Positions 15,787 to 22,822 of a DNA stretch of 38,972 nucleotides are shown piece by piece. The number at the start of each line of letters is the position of its first letter. The first letter of the stretch is position 1. The notes under the pieces are model-generated. The model saw only the letters and a program-made list of their open reading frames with translations. It was not told the DNA's origin and made no database searches. A program made the translations under genes and the position numbers. Source of the stretch: Patulibacter sp052039575 (GTDB lineage: Bacteria > Actinomycetota > Thermoleophilia > Solirubrobacterales > Solirubrobacteraceae); NCBI GenBank assembly GCA_052039575.1, contig JBQGEK010000085.1, positions 1 through 38,972 of the forward strand, given 5' to 3'.

Positions 15787-16910
15787 CTGCGAGCGGTCTG
15801 TTCCGCGGTCCGCGTCCACGAGAACTCGGACGCCCGGGTCAGCCCGGCGTCGCGCAGCCGCTCGCGCAGCCCGGCGTCGCCGAGCAGTCGTTCGATCGCC
15901 ACCCTGATCGACTGCGGATCGGCGGGGTCGAACAGCAGCGACGCCCCGGCGACGATCTCCGGCAGCGACGCCCGGTCCGAGCACGCGGCCGGCACACCAC
16001 GCGCCATCGCCTCGAGCGCCGGCAGGCCGAAGCCCTCGTAGAACGACGGGAAGACGTGGGCGACGCAGAGTCGCCACAGACCTTCGACGTCGGCCCGCGA
16101 CAGCCACCCGGGGAAGCGGATCTCGTCGCTGACGTTGCGTGCGGCCGCCTGCTGCAGCAGCACCCGCTCGTGCTCGGTCGCATAGCCGGGCACGACCAGG
16201 ACCGGCCGGCGGTCGGGCGGGATCGAGGCGATCGCGTCGATCAGCCCTTCGACGTTCTTGTGCGGGCGCTTGGCAGCCAGGCTGAGCAGCACCGGGCGGT
16301 CGCCGAGCCGCAGCCGCGCCCGCAGCTCGGTCTCCGGCGTGGGCACGAACGACGCCGACGGCAGCGTGGTCGACAGGTGCACCACGTCGACGTCGGCCTC
16401 CGGGGTCCCGATCAGACGGACGACGTCGTCCTTCGTCGACTGGGAGTCGGCGATGATCCGCCGCGACGCGCGGATCGCGCTCGGAACCAAGATCCGCATC
16501 CCCAGGCCCCGCAGGCCGAAGTGCGCGTCGGGCGCGACGGCGTAGTGCAGGTCGTGGACCGTGGTCACCCGGGGTGGACCGCCGGCCCAGCGCGCCGGGC
16601 CGGTCGACGCGAGGCTGTGGATCAGCGCGGCGCCCTGCTCGTTCGCGATCCGCGGCACGTGGCGCTGCTCGCCCCACACCCACTGCTTGCGGTCGCGGGC
16701 GTCGACATCGGCCACCACCGACGGAACGGCGTCGTTCCAAGGCGCCTCGCGATCCTCCGCGGCCACCCGGTTGACGATCGCCACCGGCTCGATCCCGTCT
16801 ATCGCCGCCAGCCGCGGCAGCAGCTCGCGGGCGTAGACCTCCATCCCACCCGTCTCACCGGGTACGAGGTAGATCAGATTCAACGCGACACGACGGGATG
16901 GACTGGCCAT
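15741..16910 (-). CDS. GT4 family glycosyltransferase (mannosyltransferase-like)
   Basis: A 389-residue GT-B enzyme. The N-terminus VALNLIYLVPGETGGMEVYAREL has the Gly-rich acceptor loop. TTVHDLHYAVAPDAHFG is near 116-132. The donor domain contains SLAAKRPHKNVEGLIDAI (210-227) and the PSFYEGFGLPALEAMARGVP signature with Glu292 and Glu300. It resembles WbaZ/MtfB-type mannosyltransferases, but the donor is not certain. No TAnnnT box is seen before its ATG. It is separated by 117 bp from the Gmd-like gene, which is on the same strand and upstream. The 3' end overlaps the convergent GT4 gene by 46 nt. Confidence 0.86.
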   Translation of the reverse strand: MASPSRRVALNLIYLVPGETGGMEVYARELLPRLAAIDGIEPVAIVNRVAAEDREAPWNDAVPSVVADVDARDRKQWVWGEQRHVPRIANEQGAALIHSLASTGPARWAGGPPRVTTVHDLHYAVAPDAHFGLRGLGMRILVPSAIRASRRIIADSQSTKDDVVRLIGTPEADVDVVHLSTTLPSASFVPTPETELRARLRLGDRPVLLSLAAKRPHKNVEGLIDAIASIPPDRRPVLVVPGYATEHERVLLQQAAARNVSDEIRFPGWLSRADVEGLWRLCVAHVFPSFYEGFGLPALEAMARGVPAACSDRASLPEIVAGASLLFDPADPQSIRVAIERLLGDAGLRERLRDAGLTRASEFSWTRTAEQTARSYERALSDDGATSAA

Positions 16911-17027
16911 GACGGCGGAGATGGTCTCACGCCCCGCGGCCCGACGTGGCGACGCCGAGCGGCCGCGACGGCCACGTCGTTCGCGCCGCGCCTCGACCGG
17001 CCGGCATGCGGCGGCCTGCTCGCCCGG

Positions 17028-18026
17028 TCAGTCGCGCGTGACGTCCAGCCGGGCCAGGTCGGCGTCGACCATCTCGCCGACCAGCGCGGCGAACGGGGTC
17101 CCGGGAATCCAGCCGAGGGTCTCGCGGGCCTTGGTCGGGTCGCCGACCGGCGGCCACGGCTCCGGACCGCGCACGAACCGGGGGTCGACGACCACGCGGT
17201 CGCGCGCCGTTCCGTCCTCGCCCACCACGTGACGGTCCACCCCGGCCGCCGCGAAAGCCGTGTCGACGAGGTCTCCGACGGTGTGCGGGACGCCCGACGC
17301 GAAGACGTAGTCGTCCGGGGTCTCGTGGCGCACCGCGAGCACCATCCCCGCGACGATGTCGCGGGCGTGCGACCAGTCGCGGACGGCGGCCTGGTCGCCG
17401 AGCGTCAGCTCGTCGGCGCGCCCGGCGGCGATCGCCGCGACCCCCGCGGTGACCTTGCGCGGCAGGAACCGCTCGGGGCGCCGCGGCGACTCGTGGTTGA
17501 AGGTGATCGCCGAGACCAGGAAGCGATCGTGGTGCGCGCGCAGCGTGCGGACCAGTCCGTACGCCGCCAGCTTGGCCACGCCATACGGGCTGCGCGGGTG
17601 CTTCGGCGCGTTCTCGGCCTGCGGCGAGACCCCGGCGTCGCCGAAGATCTCGCTCGAGCTGGCGACCAGCACCCGGCAGCCTTCGAGCGTCCCCGCGGCG
17701 GCGAGCACCGCCGCGGTGCCGGTGACGATCGCCGCCGTGACCTCGGTCGGGTCGTTCCACGAATCCGGAACGAAGGTCGGTGCCGCCAGGTGGTAGATCT
17801 CGTCGGGCGCCACGTCGAGGATCGTCTGCCGCAACGCCGCAGGGTCGAGCAGGTCGGCCGCAACCAGCTCGACCCGGCCCTCGAGCTCCTCGAGCCCGGC
17901 CGCCCCGAGCGCGCCATCGAGGTGCCGGACCGTCCCGACGACCTCGTCGCCATCCGCCGTCAGCTGCTCGGCCAGGTATCCGCCGTCCTGCCCGGTGATC
18001 CCGGTGATCAGCACCCGGCGAGCCAT
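17028..18026 (-). CDS. gmd: GDP-mannose 4,6-dehydratase-like extended SDR
   Basis: A 332-residue extended SDR. The N-terminus LITGITGQDGGYLAEQL is the hallmark of GDP-mannose 4,6-dehydratase (Gly9, Gly12, Gly15). ASSSEIFG gives the catalytic Ser/Glu (about 124-126), and Tyr148/Lys152 form the YxxxK pair. NHESPRRPERFLPRKVT is the Gmd region that contacts GDP-mannose and its neighbouring subunit. The product would be GDP-4-keto-6-deoxymannose, a precursor of fucose, rhamnose or perosamine. It is slightly short for Gmd and has HLAAPTFV where HLAAQSHV is usual, so a related dehydratase/reductase is possible. Its ATG overlaps the stop of a 9-codon leader ORF (TGATG). Confidence 0.82.
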   Translation of the reverse strand: MARRVLITGITGQDGGYLAEQLTADGDEVVGTVRHLDGALGAAGLEELEGRVELVAADLLDPAALRQTILDVAPDEIYHLAAPTFVPDSWNDPTEVTAAIVTGTAAVLAAAGTLEGCRVLVASSSEIFGDAGVSPQAENAPKHPRSPYGVAKLAAYGLVRTLRAHHDRFLVSAITFNHESPRRPERFLPRKVTAGVAAIAAGRADELTLGDQAAVRDWSHARDIVAGMVLAVRHETPDDYVFASGVPHTVGDLVDTAFAAAGVDRHVVGEDGTARDRVVVDPRFVRGPEPWPPVGDPTKARETLGWIPGTPFAALVGEMVDADLARLDVTRD

Positions 18027-18055
18027 CAGGCGTTCACGTTCCCCGCGCTCAGCAT
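18026..18055 (-). CDS. Possible 9-residue leader peptide upstream of gmd
   Basis: A TAGCCT hexamer lies 8 nt before an ATG that opens the mini-ORF MLSAGNVNA. Its TGA shares its A with the gmd ATG (TGATG). If transcription starts at the leader ATG, as the spacing predicts, the leader would be translated first and gmd reached by re-initiation. No good ribosome site precedes gmd itself. This is a structural prediction only. Confidence 0.4.
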   Translation of the reverse strand: MLSAGNVNA

Positions 18056-18063
18056 GCCCGTGG

Positions 18064-18069
18064 AGGCTA
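18064..18069 (-). promoter_or_regulatory. Leaderless-type -10 box (TAGCCT) for leader ORF and gmd
   Basis: TAGCCT on the minus strand ends 8 nt before the leader ATG at 18055 and 37 nt before the gmd ATG. Confidence 0.45.
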
Positions 18070-18206
18070 TCCGCGTCCCGACCCGACCGCCGTGCGCCGC
18101 CCGAGGCGCCAGCGAGGCGCGCGCGACGCACGGCCGATATATGCCGTATTCCCGCGGTTTCCCCTGCAACACAGCGCCCACCACGCGCTCCCGCACCCCC
18201 GACCGT

Positions 18207-18212
18207 TATCGT
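18207..18212 (+). promoter_or_regulatory. Possible -10 box (TATCGT) for wecG-type gene
   Basis: TATCGT lies in the 241-bp divergent gap upstream of the GT26 gene, about 84 nt before ATG 18297. It is in the most AT-rich patch of the gap, but the -35 is not recognisable. Weak. Confidence 0.25.
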
Positions 18213-18296
18213 TACCGCAACCTTTGGGCACCCGCTGGGTTCATGTTGATGTCCCCTGCGTCGCCGATATCCCCCTCTCGGCGCCCTGGTTTCCCT

Positions 18297-19199
18297 ATGC
18301 ACGACGACAGGCACCCCGTCTCCAACGCTGACGTGCTCCGTGCACTGACGGTCCCCCCGCCGCAGGTGGAGGTCCTTGGTGTGCCGATCGCCCTCACCAC
18401 CTACGAGGGCACGGTGGCATGGATCGACGCGATGGTCGCGTCGCGGCGCCAGGCCTACGTCTGCGTGGCGGCCACCCACACCGTGATGGCCTGCCAGGAG
18501 GACCCCGAGCTGCGCGAGGCGGTGCTCGGAAGCGCCCTGACCGTGCCGGACGGCCAGCCGCTCGTCTGGGCGCTGAACCTGCTCGGCCATGCGCAGCCCA
18601 ATCGCGTCTACGGCCCGACGTTGATGGAGGAGCACTGCCGGCACGCTGCCACCAACGGCACCCGCGTATACCTCTACGGTGGCCGTGACCGCCACGCGCT
18701 CGACACCCTCTCGCGCAACCTCCGCGCCCGGTTCCCCGGCCTGCAGATCGTCGGTAGCTGGTCGCCGCCGTTCCGCGCGCTGACCGAGCAGGAAGAGGAC
18801 CAGATCGCCGCCGAGATCAACGCGTCCGGCGCCGACGTGGTCTGGGTCGGGATCGGCGTGCCGAAGCAGGAGAAGTGGATGGCGCGGATGCGCCCCCAGC
18901 TCGACGCACCGGTGCTGCTCGGCGTCGGGGCCGCCTTCGACTTCCACGCCGGCCTGGTGCCCCAGGCCCCGCCGTGGATCCAGTCCCGCGGCCTGGAGTG
19001 GGCGTTCCGCCTGGTCCAGGAGCCGAAGCGGCTGTGGCGGCGCTACGCCCGCTACAACCCGCGCTTCGTCCGTCAGTTCACCGCGCAGCTGCTGCGGCAG
19101 CGGCGCTCGGGCCAGCCGGCCGCCCCGGTGGTCCGCTCGGGTCCGCCGCCGCGTCCGATCGCGGCCGCGCCGCGGCCCGTCACCCCCGCCGGGCGCTAG
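18297..19199 (+). CDS. WecG/TagA/CpsF family glycosyltransferase
   Basis: A 300-residue member of GT26. VEVLGVPIALTTYEGTVAWI is near 24-43, the family signature VPDGQPLVWA spans 83-92, and VWVGIGVPKQEKWM lies near 180. Family members add N-acetylmannosamine or ManNAc-uronate to undecaprenyl-linked GlcNAc. A uronate donor fits the WecB- and dehydrogenase-like genes in the locus (inference). A Pro/Arg-rich tail of about 30 residues follows the domain. ATG 18297 is chosen because the 18 codons upstream (from ATG 18243) have poor third-position GC. There is neither a ribosome site nor a TAnnnT box directly before it, so the start is less certain than others. It leads a three-gene plus-strand run. 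Confidence 0.85.
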   Translation: MHDDRHPVSNADVLRALTVPPPQVEVLGVPIALTTYEGTVAWIDAMVASRRQAYVCVAATHTVMACQEDPELREAVLGSALTVPDGQPLVWALNLLGHAQPNRVYGPTLMEEHCRHAATNGTRVYLYGGRDRHALDTLSRNLRARFPGLQIVGSWSPPFRALTEQEEDQIAAEINASGADVVWVGIGVPKQEKWMARMRPQLDAPVLLGVGAAFDFHAGLVPQAPPWIQSRGLEWAFRLVQEPKRLWRRYARYNPRFVRQFTAQLLRQRRSGQPAAPVVRSGPPPRPIAAAPRPVTPAGR

Positions 19200-19216
19200 G
19201 CCCGGCGCGCGGTCGC

Positions 19217-19222
19217 TAGCCT
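19217..19222 (+). promoter_or_regulatory. Leaderless-type -10 box (TAGCCT)
   Basis: TAGCCT ends 7 nt before the GTG start of the dehydrogenase. It suggests a separate promoter inside the 30-bp gap after the GT26 gene. Confidence 0.45.
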
Positions 19223-19229
19223 TTCCTCC

Positions 19230-20525
19230 GTGGATCTCGACGTCGCCGTCGTAGGCGTGGGCCGGGTCGGCCTGCCCCTCGCTCTCGCCTTTGCCGATAC
19301 CGGGCTGCGAACGCTCGGGGTCGACGTCAACACCGAGATCGTCGAGGCCGTCGAGAACGGCCGGATGCCGTTCGAGGAACCAGGCGCCGAGCAGATCATG
19401 GCCCGCGTCAAGGACGCCGGGCGGCTCGAGATGTCGGCCGACGTGACGCAGGCCGCCCGCGCGCGGCACATCGTGCTGACGCTCGGCACCCCGAGCTTCA
19501 GCCATATCGAGATCGACGTCAGCCAGATCCGCAGCGTCCTCGACGCCCTGCTGCCGCATCTCCGCGAGGGCCACTGCCTGGTGCTGCGATCGACGATCGC
19601 CCCCGGCACCACCGAGTTCGTCGCCGGCTACCTCGAGATGCACCGCGGGTTCACCGTCGGCGAGGACATCTTCGTCGCGCACGTGCCCGAGCGGATCGCC
19701 GCGTCGCGGTTCTTCCACGAGATCCACACCCTGCCGTGCATCGTCGGTGGGTTCGGGGCGCGCTCCGGCGAGGTCGCGGCGGAGCCGTTCGTCGGCCTCG
19801 GCGCCCCGATCGTGCAGACGACGCCGATCCAGGCGGAGCTGGCGAAGATCTGGACCAACATCCTGCGCTACGCCGAGTTCGCGCTCCCCAACCGGTTGAT
19901 GATGGAGTGCGAGCAGTTCGGCGCCAACGTCTTCGACGTGATCGAGCTGATCAACCAGGACTATCCGCGCGGCGGCATGAAGCGGCCCGGGATGACCGCC
20001 GGCACGTGCCTGCGCAAGGACTTCACCTTCAGCGAGGAGCGCTCCTCCGCCCCGGGGATGCTGCTCGCCGTCAGCCGGGTGCACGAGTCGGTTCCGCAGT
20101 TCCTCGTCGACGGGGTGCGGCGTCGCCTGCCCGAGACCAGCTTCCGCGGCCGCAAGGTCGCGGTGCTCGGCCTGGCATTCAAGTCCGATACGGACGACGA
20201 GCGCGACTCGCTCTCGTTCAAGCTGATCCGGCTGCTCGAGCGGGACCTGGCGCTGGTCGCCGCCCACGACCCCCACAGCCCGTCGTCGACGCTGACCCTC
20301 GAGGAAGCGGTCACCGGCGCCGAGGCCGTGGTCCTGGCGACCAACCACTCGACCTGGCAGAACGCGGCCACGCTCGAACGGATCGCCCAGCTCGCCGCCC
20401 CCGGCGCGGTGCTCGCCGACCCGTGGAACTGCTTCGGCCAGAACGCGGTCTTCGGCGACGTGCGGGAGCTTGCCGCCGCCGGTTCCCCCAGCACCCTCAC
20501 GCGGTCCGTCGGCAGCGTCGGCTGA
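19230..20525 (+). CDS. UDP-sugar 6-dehydrogenase (WecC/UDP-ManNAc dehydrogenase type)
   Basis: A 431-residue nucleotide-sugar dehydrogenase. The NAD motif VGVGRVGLP is at 8-16. APGTTE and AHVPERIA lie in the first domain, and the catalytic cysteine is Cys260 in GMTAGTCLRKDF. The C-terminal UDP domain begins at VAVLGLAFKSDTDDER. The TAGTCLRKD context follows the WecC/VipA branch rather than plain UDP-glucose dehydrogenase, which fits its position next to a WecG-family gene. The product would be a UDP-N-acetylhexosaminuronate. It is the second 6-dehydrogenase in the window, so two different uronates may be made. GTG start with a TAGCCT box 7 nt upstream. Confidence 0.87.
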   Translation: MDLDVAVVGVGRVGLPLALAFADTGLRTLGVDVNTEIVEAVENGRMPFEEPGAEQIMARVKDAGRLEMSADVTQAARARHIVLTLGTPSFSHIEIDVSQIRSVLDALLPHLREGHCLVLRSTIAPGTTEFVAGYLEMHRGFTVGEDIFVAHVPERIAASRFFHEIHTLPCIVGGFGARSGEVAAEPFVGLGAPIVQTTPIQAELAKIWTNILRYAEFALPNRLMMECEQFGANVFDVIELINQDYPRGGMKRPGMTAGTCLRKDFTFSEERSSAPGMLLAVSRVHESVPQFLVDGVRRRLPETSFRGRKVAVLGLAFKSDTDDERDSLSFKLIRLLERDLALVAAHDPHSPSSTLTLEEAVTGAEAVVLATNHSTWQNAATLERIAQLAAPGAVLADPWNCFGQNAVFGDVRELAAAGSPSTLTRSVGSVG

Positions 20526-20576
20526 TCGGGGCGGTCCGCCACGTCGGCCTCGGGTCCTGGTCCCGGGGGCGAGCTA

Positions 20577-20582
20577 TACGCT
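20577..20582 (+). promoter_or_regulatory. Leaderless-type -10 box (TACGCT)
   Basis: TACGCT (overlapping TATACG) ends 7 nt before the ATG at 20590. The intervening GAGGGG could also act as a ribosome site if transcription begins further upstream. Confidence 0.4.
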
Positions 20583-20589
20583 GAGGGGA

Positions 20590-21543
20590 ATGTCTCGCGT
20601 ACTCGTCACCGGCGGTGCCGGCACCATCGGTGCAGCCGTCGTCCGCCGCCTGCTCGCCGACCCACGCTTCGAGGTCCGGGTCTCCGACCAGCGCGACGCC
20701 CCCGGATGGATGCGCGAGGGCTGTGAGATCCACCAGGGCGACCTCCGCGACCGCGACGAGGCGACGCGCGCCTTGGACGGCTGCAGCCACGTGATCCACC
20801 TGGCGGCGATCGTCGGCGGGATCGGCAACTTCCACAAGCTGCCCTACACCCTGACCGACGTCAACTCGTCGCTCTACAACAGCGTGATGGGCGCCGCGAT
20901 CGCCGCGCAGGTCGAGCGCTTCACCTACGTCTCGAGCTCGATGGTGTTCGAGAACGCGACGACGTTCCCGACCAAGGAGTCCGACGTCGACCGCGTCCCG
21001 ACCCCGACGTCGGCCTACGGGTTCTCGAAGCTGACCGGCGAGATCCAGATCAAGGCCGCCCACCAGGAGCACGGCCTGCCCTTCACGATCGTCCGACCGT
21101 TCAACGCCTACGGACCGGGCGAGATGCCCGAGGACGAGCCGGGGATCGCCCACATGGTTCCCGACGTGATCAAGAAGGTGCTGGCGCTGCCCGCGGGCGC
21201 GCCGCTGCCGATCTTCGGGCAGGGCGACCAGACCCGCACGCTGACCCACGTCCAGGACATCGCCGACGGGATCGTCACCGCGACCGGCCACGCCGCCGGG
21301 CTCAACGAGGACTTCAACATCTCGGCCGGCGACGAGCGGACGATCGCGGACGTCTGCCGGGTGATCTGGGAGCAGTGCGGACGGACCGACGAGCTGGTCT
21401 TCGAGCACCTGCCGACCTTCGAGGTCGACGTCCAGCGCCGCTGGCCGGACGTGTCGAAGGCCAAGGCGCTGCTCGACTGGGAGTCGCAGATCCCGCTCGA
21501 CCGCGGGATCGCCGACACCGTCGCCTGGCTGCGGACGGTCTGA
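20590..21543 (+). CDS. NAD-dependent sugar-nucleotide epimerase/reductase (extended SDR)
   Basis: A 317-residue extended SDR. GGAGTIG is at 8-14, HLAAIVGG at 70-77, SSSMVF gives the catalytic Ser near 116, and Tyr143/Lys147 form the YxxxK pair. IVRPFNAYGPGE and TRTLTHVQD follow as in UDP-glucose 4-epimerase and GDP-sugar epimerase enzymes. The AAIVGGIGN loop is reminiscent of GDP-fucose synthase/GDP-mannose 3,5-epimerase, so it could act after the Gmd-like enzyme. The sequence does not decide this. It is third in a plus-strand run, 64 bp after the dehydrogenase, with its own predicted -10 box. Confidence 0.83.
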   Translation: MSRVLVTGGAGTIGAAVVRRLLADPRFEVRVSDQRDAPGWMREGCEIHQGDLRDRDEATRALDGCSHVIHLAAIVGGIGNFHKLPYTLTDVNSSLYNSVMGAAIAAQVERFTYVSSSMVFENATTFPTKESDVDRVPTPTSAYGFSKLTGEIQIKAAHQEHGLPFTIVRPFNAYGPGEMPEDEPGIAHMVPDVIKKVLALPAGAPLPIFGQGDQTRTLTHVQDIADGIVTATGHAAGLNEDFNISAGDERTIADVCRVIWEQCGRTDELVFEHLPTFEVDVQRRWPDVSKAKALLDWESQIPLDRGIADTVAWLRTV

Positions 21544-21563
21544 CCCAGTACCGCCGCTCGCCG

Positions 21564-21613
21564 ACCGGTCCCGGCTCGACGCGCACCGCGTGCCCGAGCC
21601 CGACTCGACCGGT
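21564..21613. terminator. Nested imperfect hairpin between convergent genes
   Basis: An outer 7-bp stem (ACCGGTC / GACCGGT) and an inner 6-bp stem (GGCTCG / CGAGCC) can fold together in the 116-bp gap between the SDR gene and the convergent secreted-protein gene. It is a candidate bidirectional terminator. Confidence 0.4.
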
Positions 21614-21659
21614 TGGCCGCGGGCGTCGGAACGACCAGCTGTCGCCGCAGGCCTTCGGA

Positions 21660-22769
21660 TCAGCGCCGCGGGATCCGCACCGTCGACGTGCGCGACGCCG
21701 GCGCGTGGATCTCCGACCCGGCGTACGACGCCCGGACGCTCAGCCGGCGGAAGCCCTTGGGCACCGTGAGCGTGAAGTTCGCGCGGCCGTTCGCGAGCCG
21801 CACGATGCGCGTCCGGTCGAGCGTGCGCTTGCCCTGCTTGCCCCGAACCTGGATCCGGACCGACCCGCGGGCGTCGCCCGGCTTGGTGGTCGCCGTGACC
21901 GTCAGGCGCTGGCGCCGCTTGGTGCCCTTACCCGTGGCCGAGACCCGACGGCTGACCGCGAGGCTGGTTCTGGCGGGCGTCACGCCCGGCTCCACAGGCG
22001 GCGTCGGAGAGATCGGCGGCAAGCACATCGGGGTCGCGCTGCCGCCGACACCGCCGGCGTGGCCCGGCGAGAAGTCGACGTTGCCCGCCGCATCCTCGAG
22101 CCACAGGCGGAGGGTCCAGTTCTCACCGGCGCAGGTGCCCGGACGCGGGAGGAGGAGAACCCGGTCGAGCGAGAGCCGGAACGGCTCCGCCGGCCCGTCC
22201 CCGGTCCTGCACTGCGTCCCGAGGCCGCCCCACCCGCGGCAGAGCTCCCAGTGGACGCGGGTGACCGGGGCAGCACCGTCGACAGGGCTCTGCCAGCTCA
22301 CGGTGTTGCCGACCCACCGGACGTCGGTCGGCGGGCCCGGTGCCGTGCGGTCGACGACCACCGACGAGCGCGTCGCCGGTCCCTTGTGCTCGCCGAGCTC
22401 GAACCAGACCCACACGGTACCGACGAGCTCGTCCGGCGTCGGGATCGTGATCGACGTCGACGAATCGCCAACCACGGTGCTGACACAACCGTCGGCAGTC
22501 TCCGAGGTCGGCGCGACGTCGGCGTCGCTGCAGAGCGCCCAGTGCGTGGTGGCCCCGGCCGGAACGCCGTCCGGGACGGACCAGCTGACGGAGACCGACG
22601 TCGCCTGGGTCGGTCCGGCTGGTTCCACGACGAGATCGGTGGGGACCGGAAGCGGTGGCGCCGCGTGCGCCGTGCTGGCGTGCGCCGTGCTGGCGAGCGC
22701 CAGCATCGCGGAGGCCACCACGCCGGCCGCGCTGCGACGAAGTACGCGTACGGCAGGAGGACAAGCCAT
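21660..22769 (-). CDS. Secreted protein with two 'HWxLC' Ig/FnIII-like domains and a C-terminal Ig-like domain
   Basis: A 369-residue exported protein of unknown function. A signal peptide (about residues 1-41) ends near AHAAPPLP. Two similar beta-sandwich segments follow, each with a TxxHWALC or TRVHWELC strand and later paired cysteines; VDRTAPGPPTDVRW and DAAGNVDFS are typical of FnIII-like repeats in actinobacterial surface proteins. A Pro-rich hinge leads to a third Ig-like domain rich in Arg/Lys/Thr with GSVRIQVRGKQGKR and a RANFTLTVP strand. There is no sortase motif or terminal membrane helix. The signal peptide contains an ASTAHASTAHA repeat from a 15-bp tandem duplication. It is probably a surface adhesin or wall-bound protein. 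TACGGT 6 nt upstream supports the ATG. Confidence 0.75.
   Translation of the reverse strand: MACPPAVRVLRRSAAGVVASAMLALASTAHASTAHAAPPLPVPTDLVVEPAGPTQATSVSVSWSVPDGVPAGATTHWALCSDADVAPTSETADGCVSTVVGDSSTSITIPTPDELVGTVWVWFELGEHKGPATRSSVVVDRTAPGPPTDVRWVGNTVSWQSPVDGAAPVTRVHWELCRGWGGLGTQCRTGDGPAEPFRLSLDRVLLLPRPGTCAGENWTLRLWLEDAAGNVDFSPGHAGGVGGSATPMCLPPISPTPPVEPGVTPARTSLAVSRRVSATGKGTKRRQRLTVTATTKPGDARGSVRIQVRGKQGKRTLDRTRIVRLANGRANFTLTVPKGFRRLSVRASYAGSEIHAPASRTSTVRIPRR
22666..22695. repeat. 15-bp perfect tandem duplication in a signal-peptide coding region
   Basis: The unit TGCGCCGTGCTGGCG occurs twice in direct succession and keeps the frame, adding five residues just before the predicted signal-peptidase site of the secreted protein. 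Confidence 0.9.
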
Positions 22770-22775
22770 GCGGGC

Positions 22776-22781
22776 ACCGTA
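22776..22781 (-). promoter_or_regulatory. Leaderless-type -10 box (TACGGT)
   Basis: TACGGT on the minus strand ends 6 nt before the ATG of the secreted protein gene. Confidence 0.45.
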
Positions 22782-22822
22782 AATGATACGGGGTGTCGGC
22801 GCCGGTTCGCGGTCGCGCGCGC

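Noticed and set aside
18130..18160. Short palindrome-like CGGC...GCCG around an AT-rich GATATAT in the gmd/GT26 divergent gap
   Set aside because: Only 4-bp arms, with no second copy to define an operator; too weak to list as a site.
18243..18296. Upstream ATG codons (18243, 18249) as the start of the GT26 gene
   Set aside because: The extra 16-18 codons have low third-position GC and no family similarity. ATG 18297 is kept, although its upstream signals are also weak.
14736..19199. A plus-strand open frame of nearly 1,500 codons
   Set aside because: Most of it lies antisense to or out of frame with clear GT4 and Gmd-like genes. Only its last 300 codons (from 18297) form a recognisable protein. 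Long spurious frames are expected at this GC content.
17028..20348. A minus-strand open frame of about 1,100 codons suggesting a giant protein
   Set aside because: Only the final 332 residues (17028-18026) match a family. The rest is antisense to the GT26 and dehydrogenase genes and has shadow-type Arg/Gly/Asp composition.
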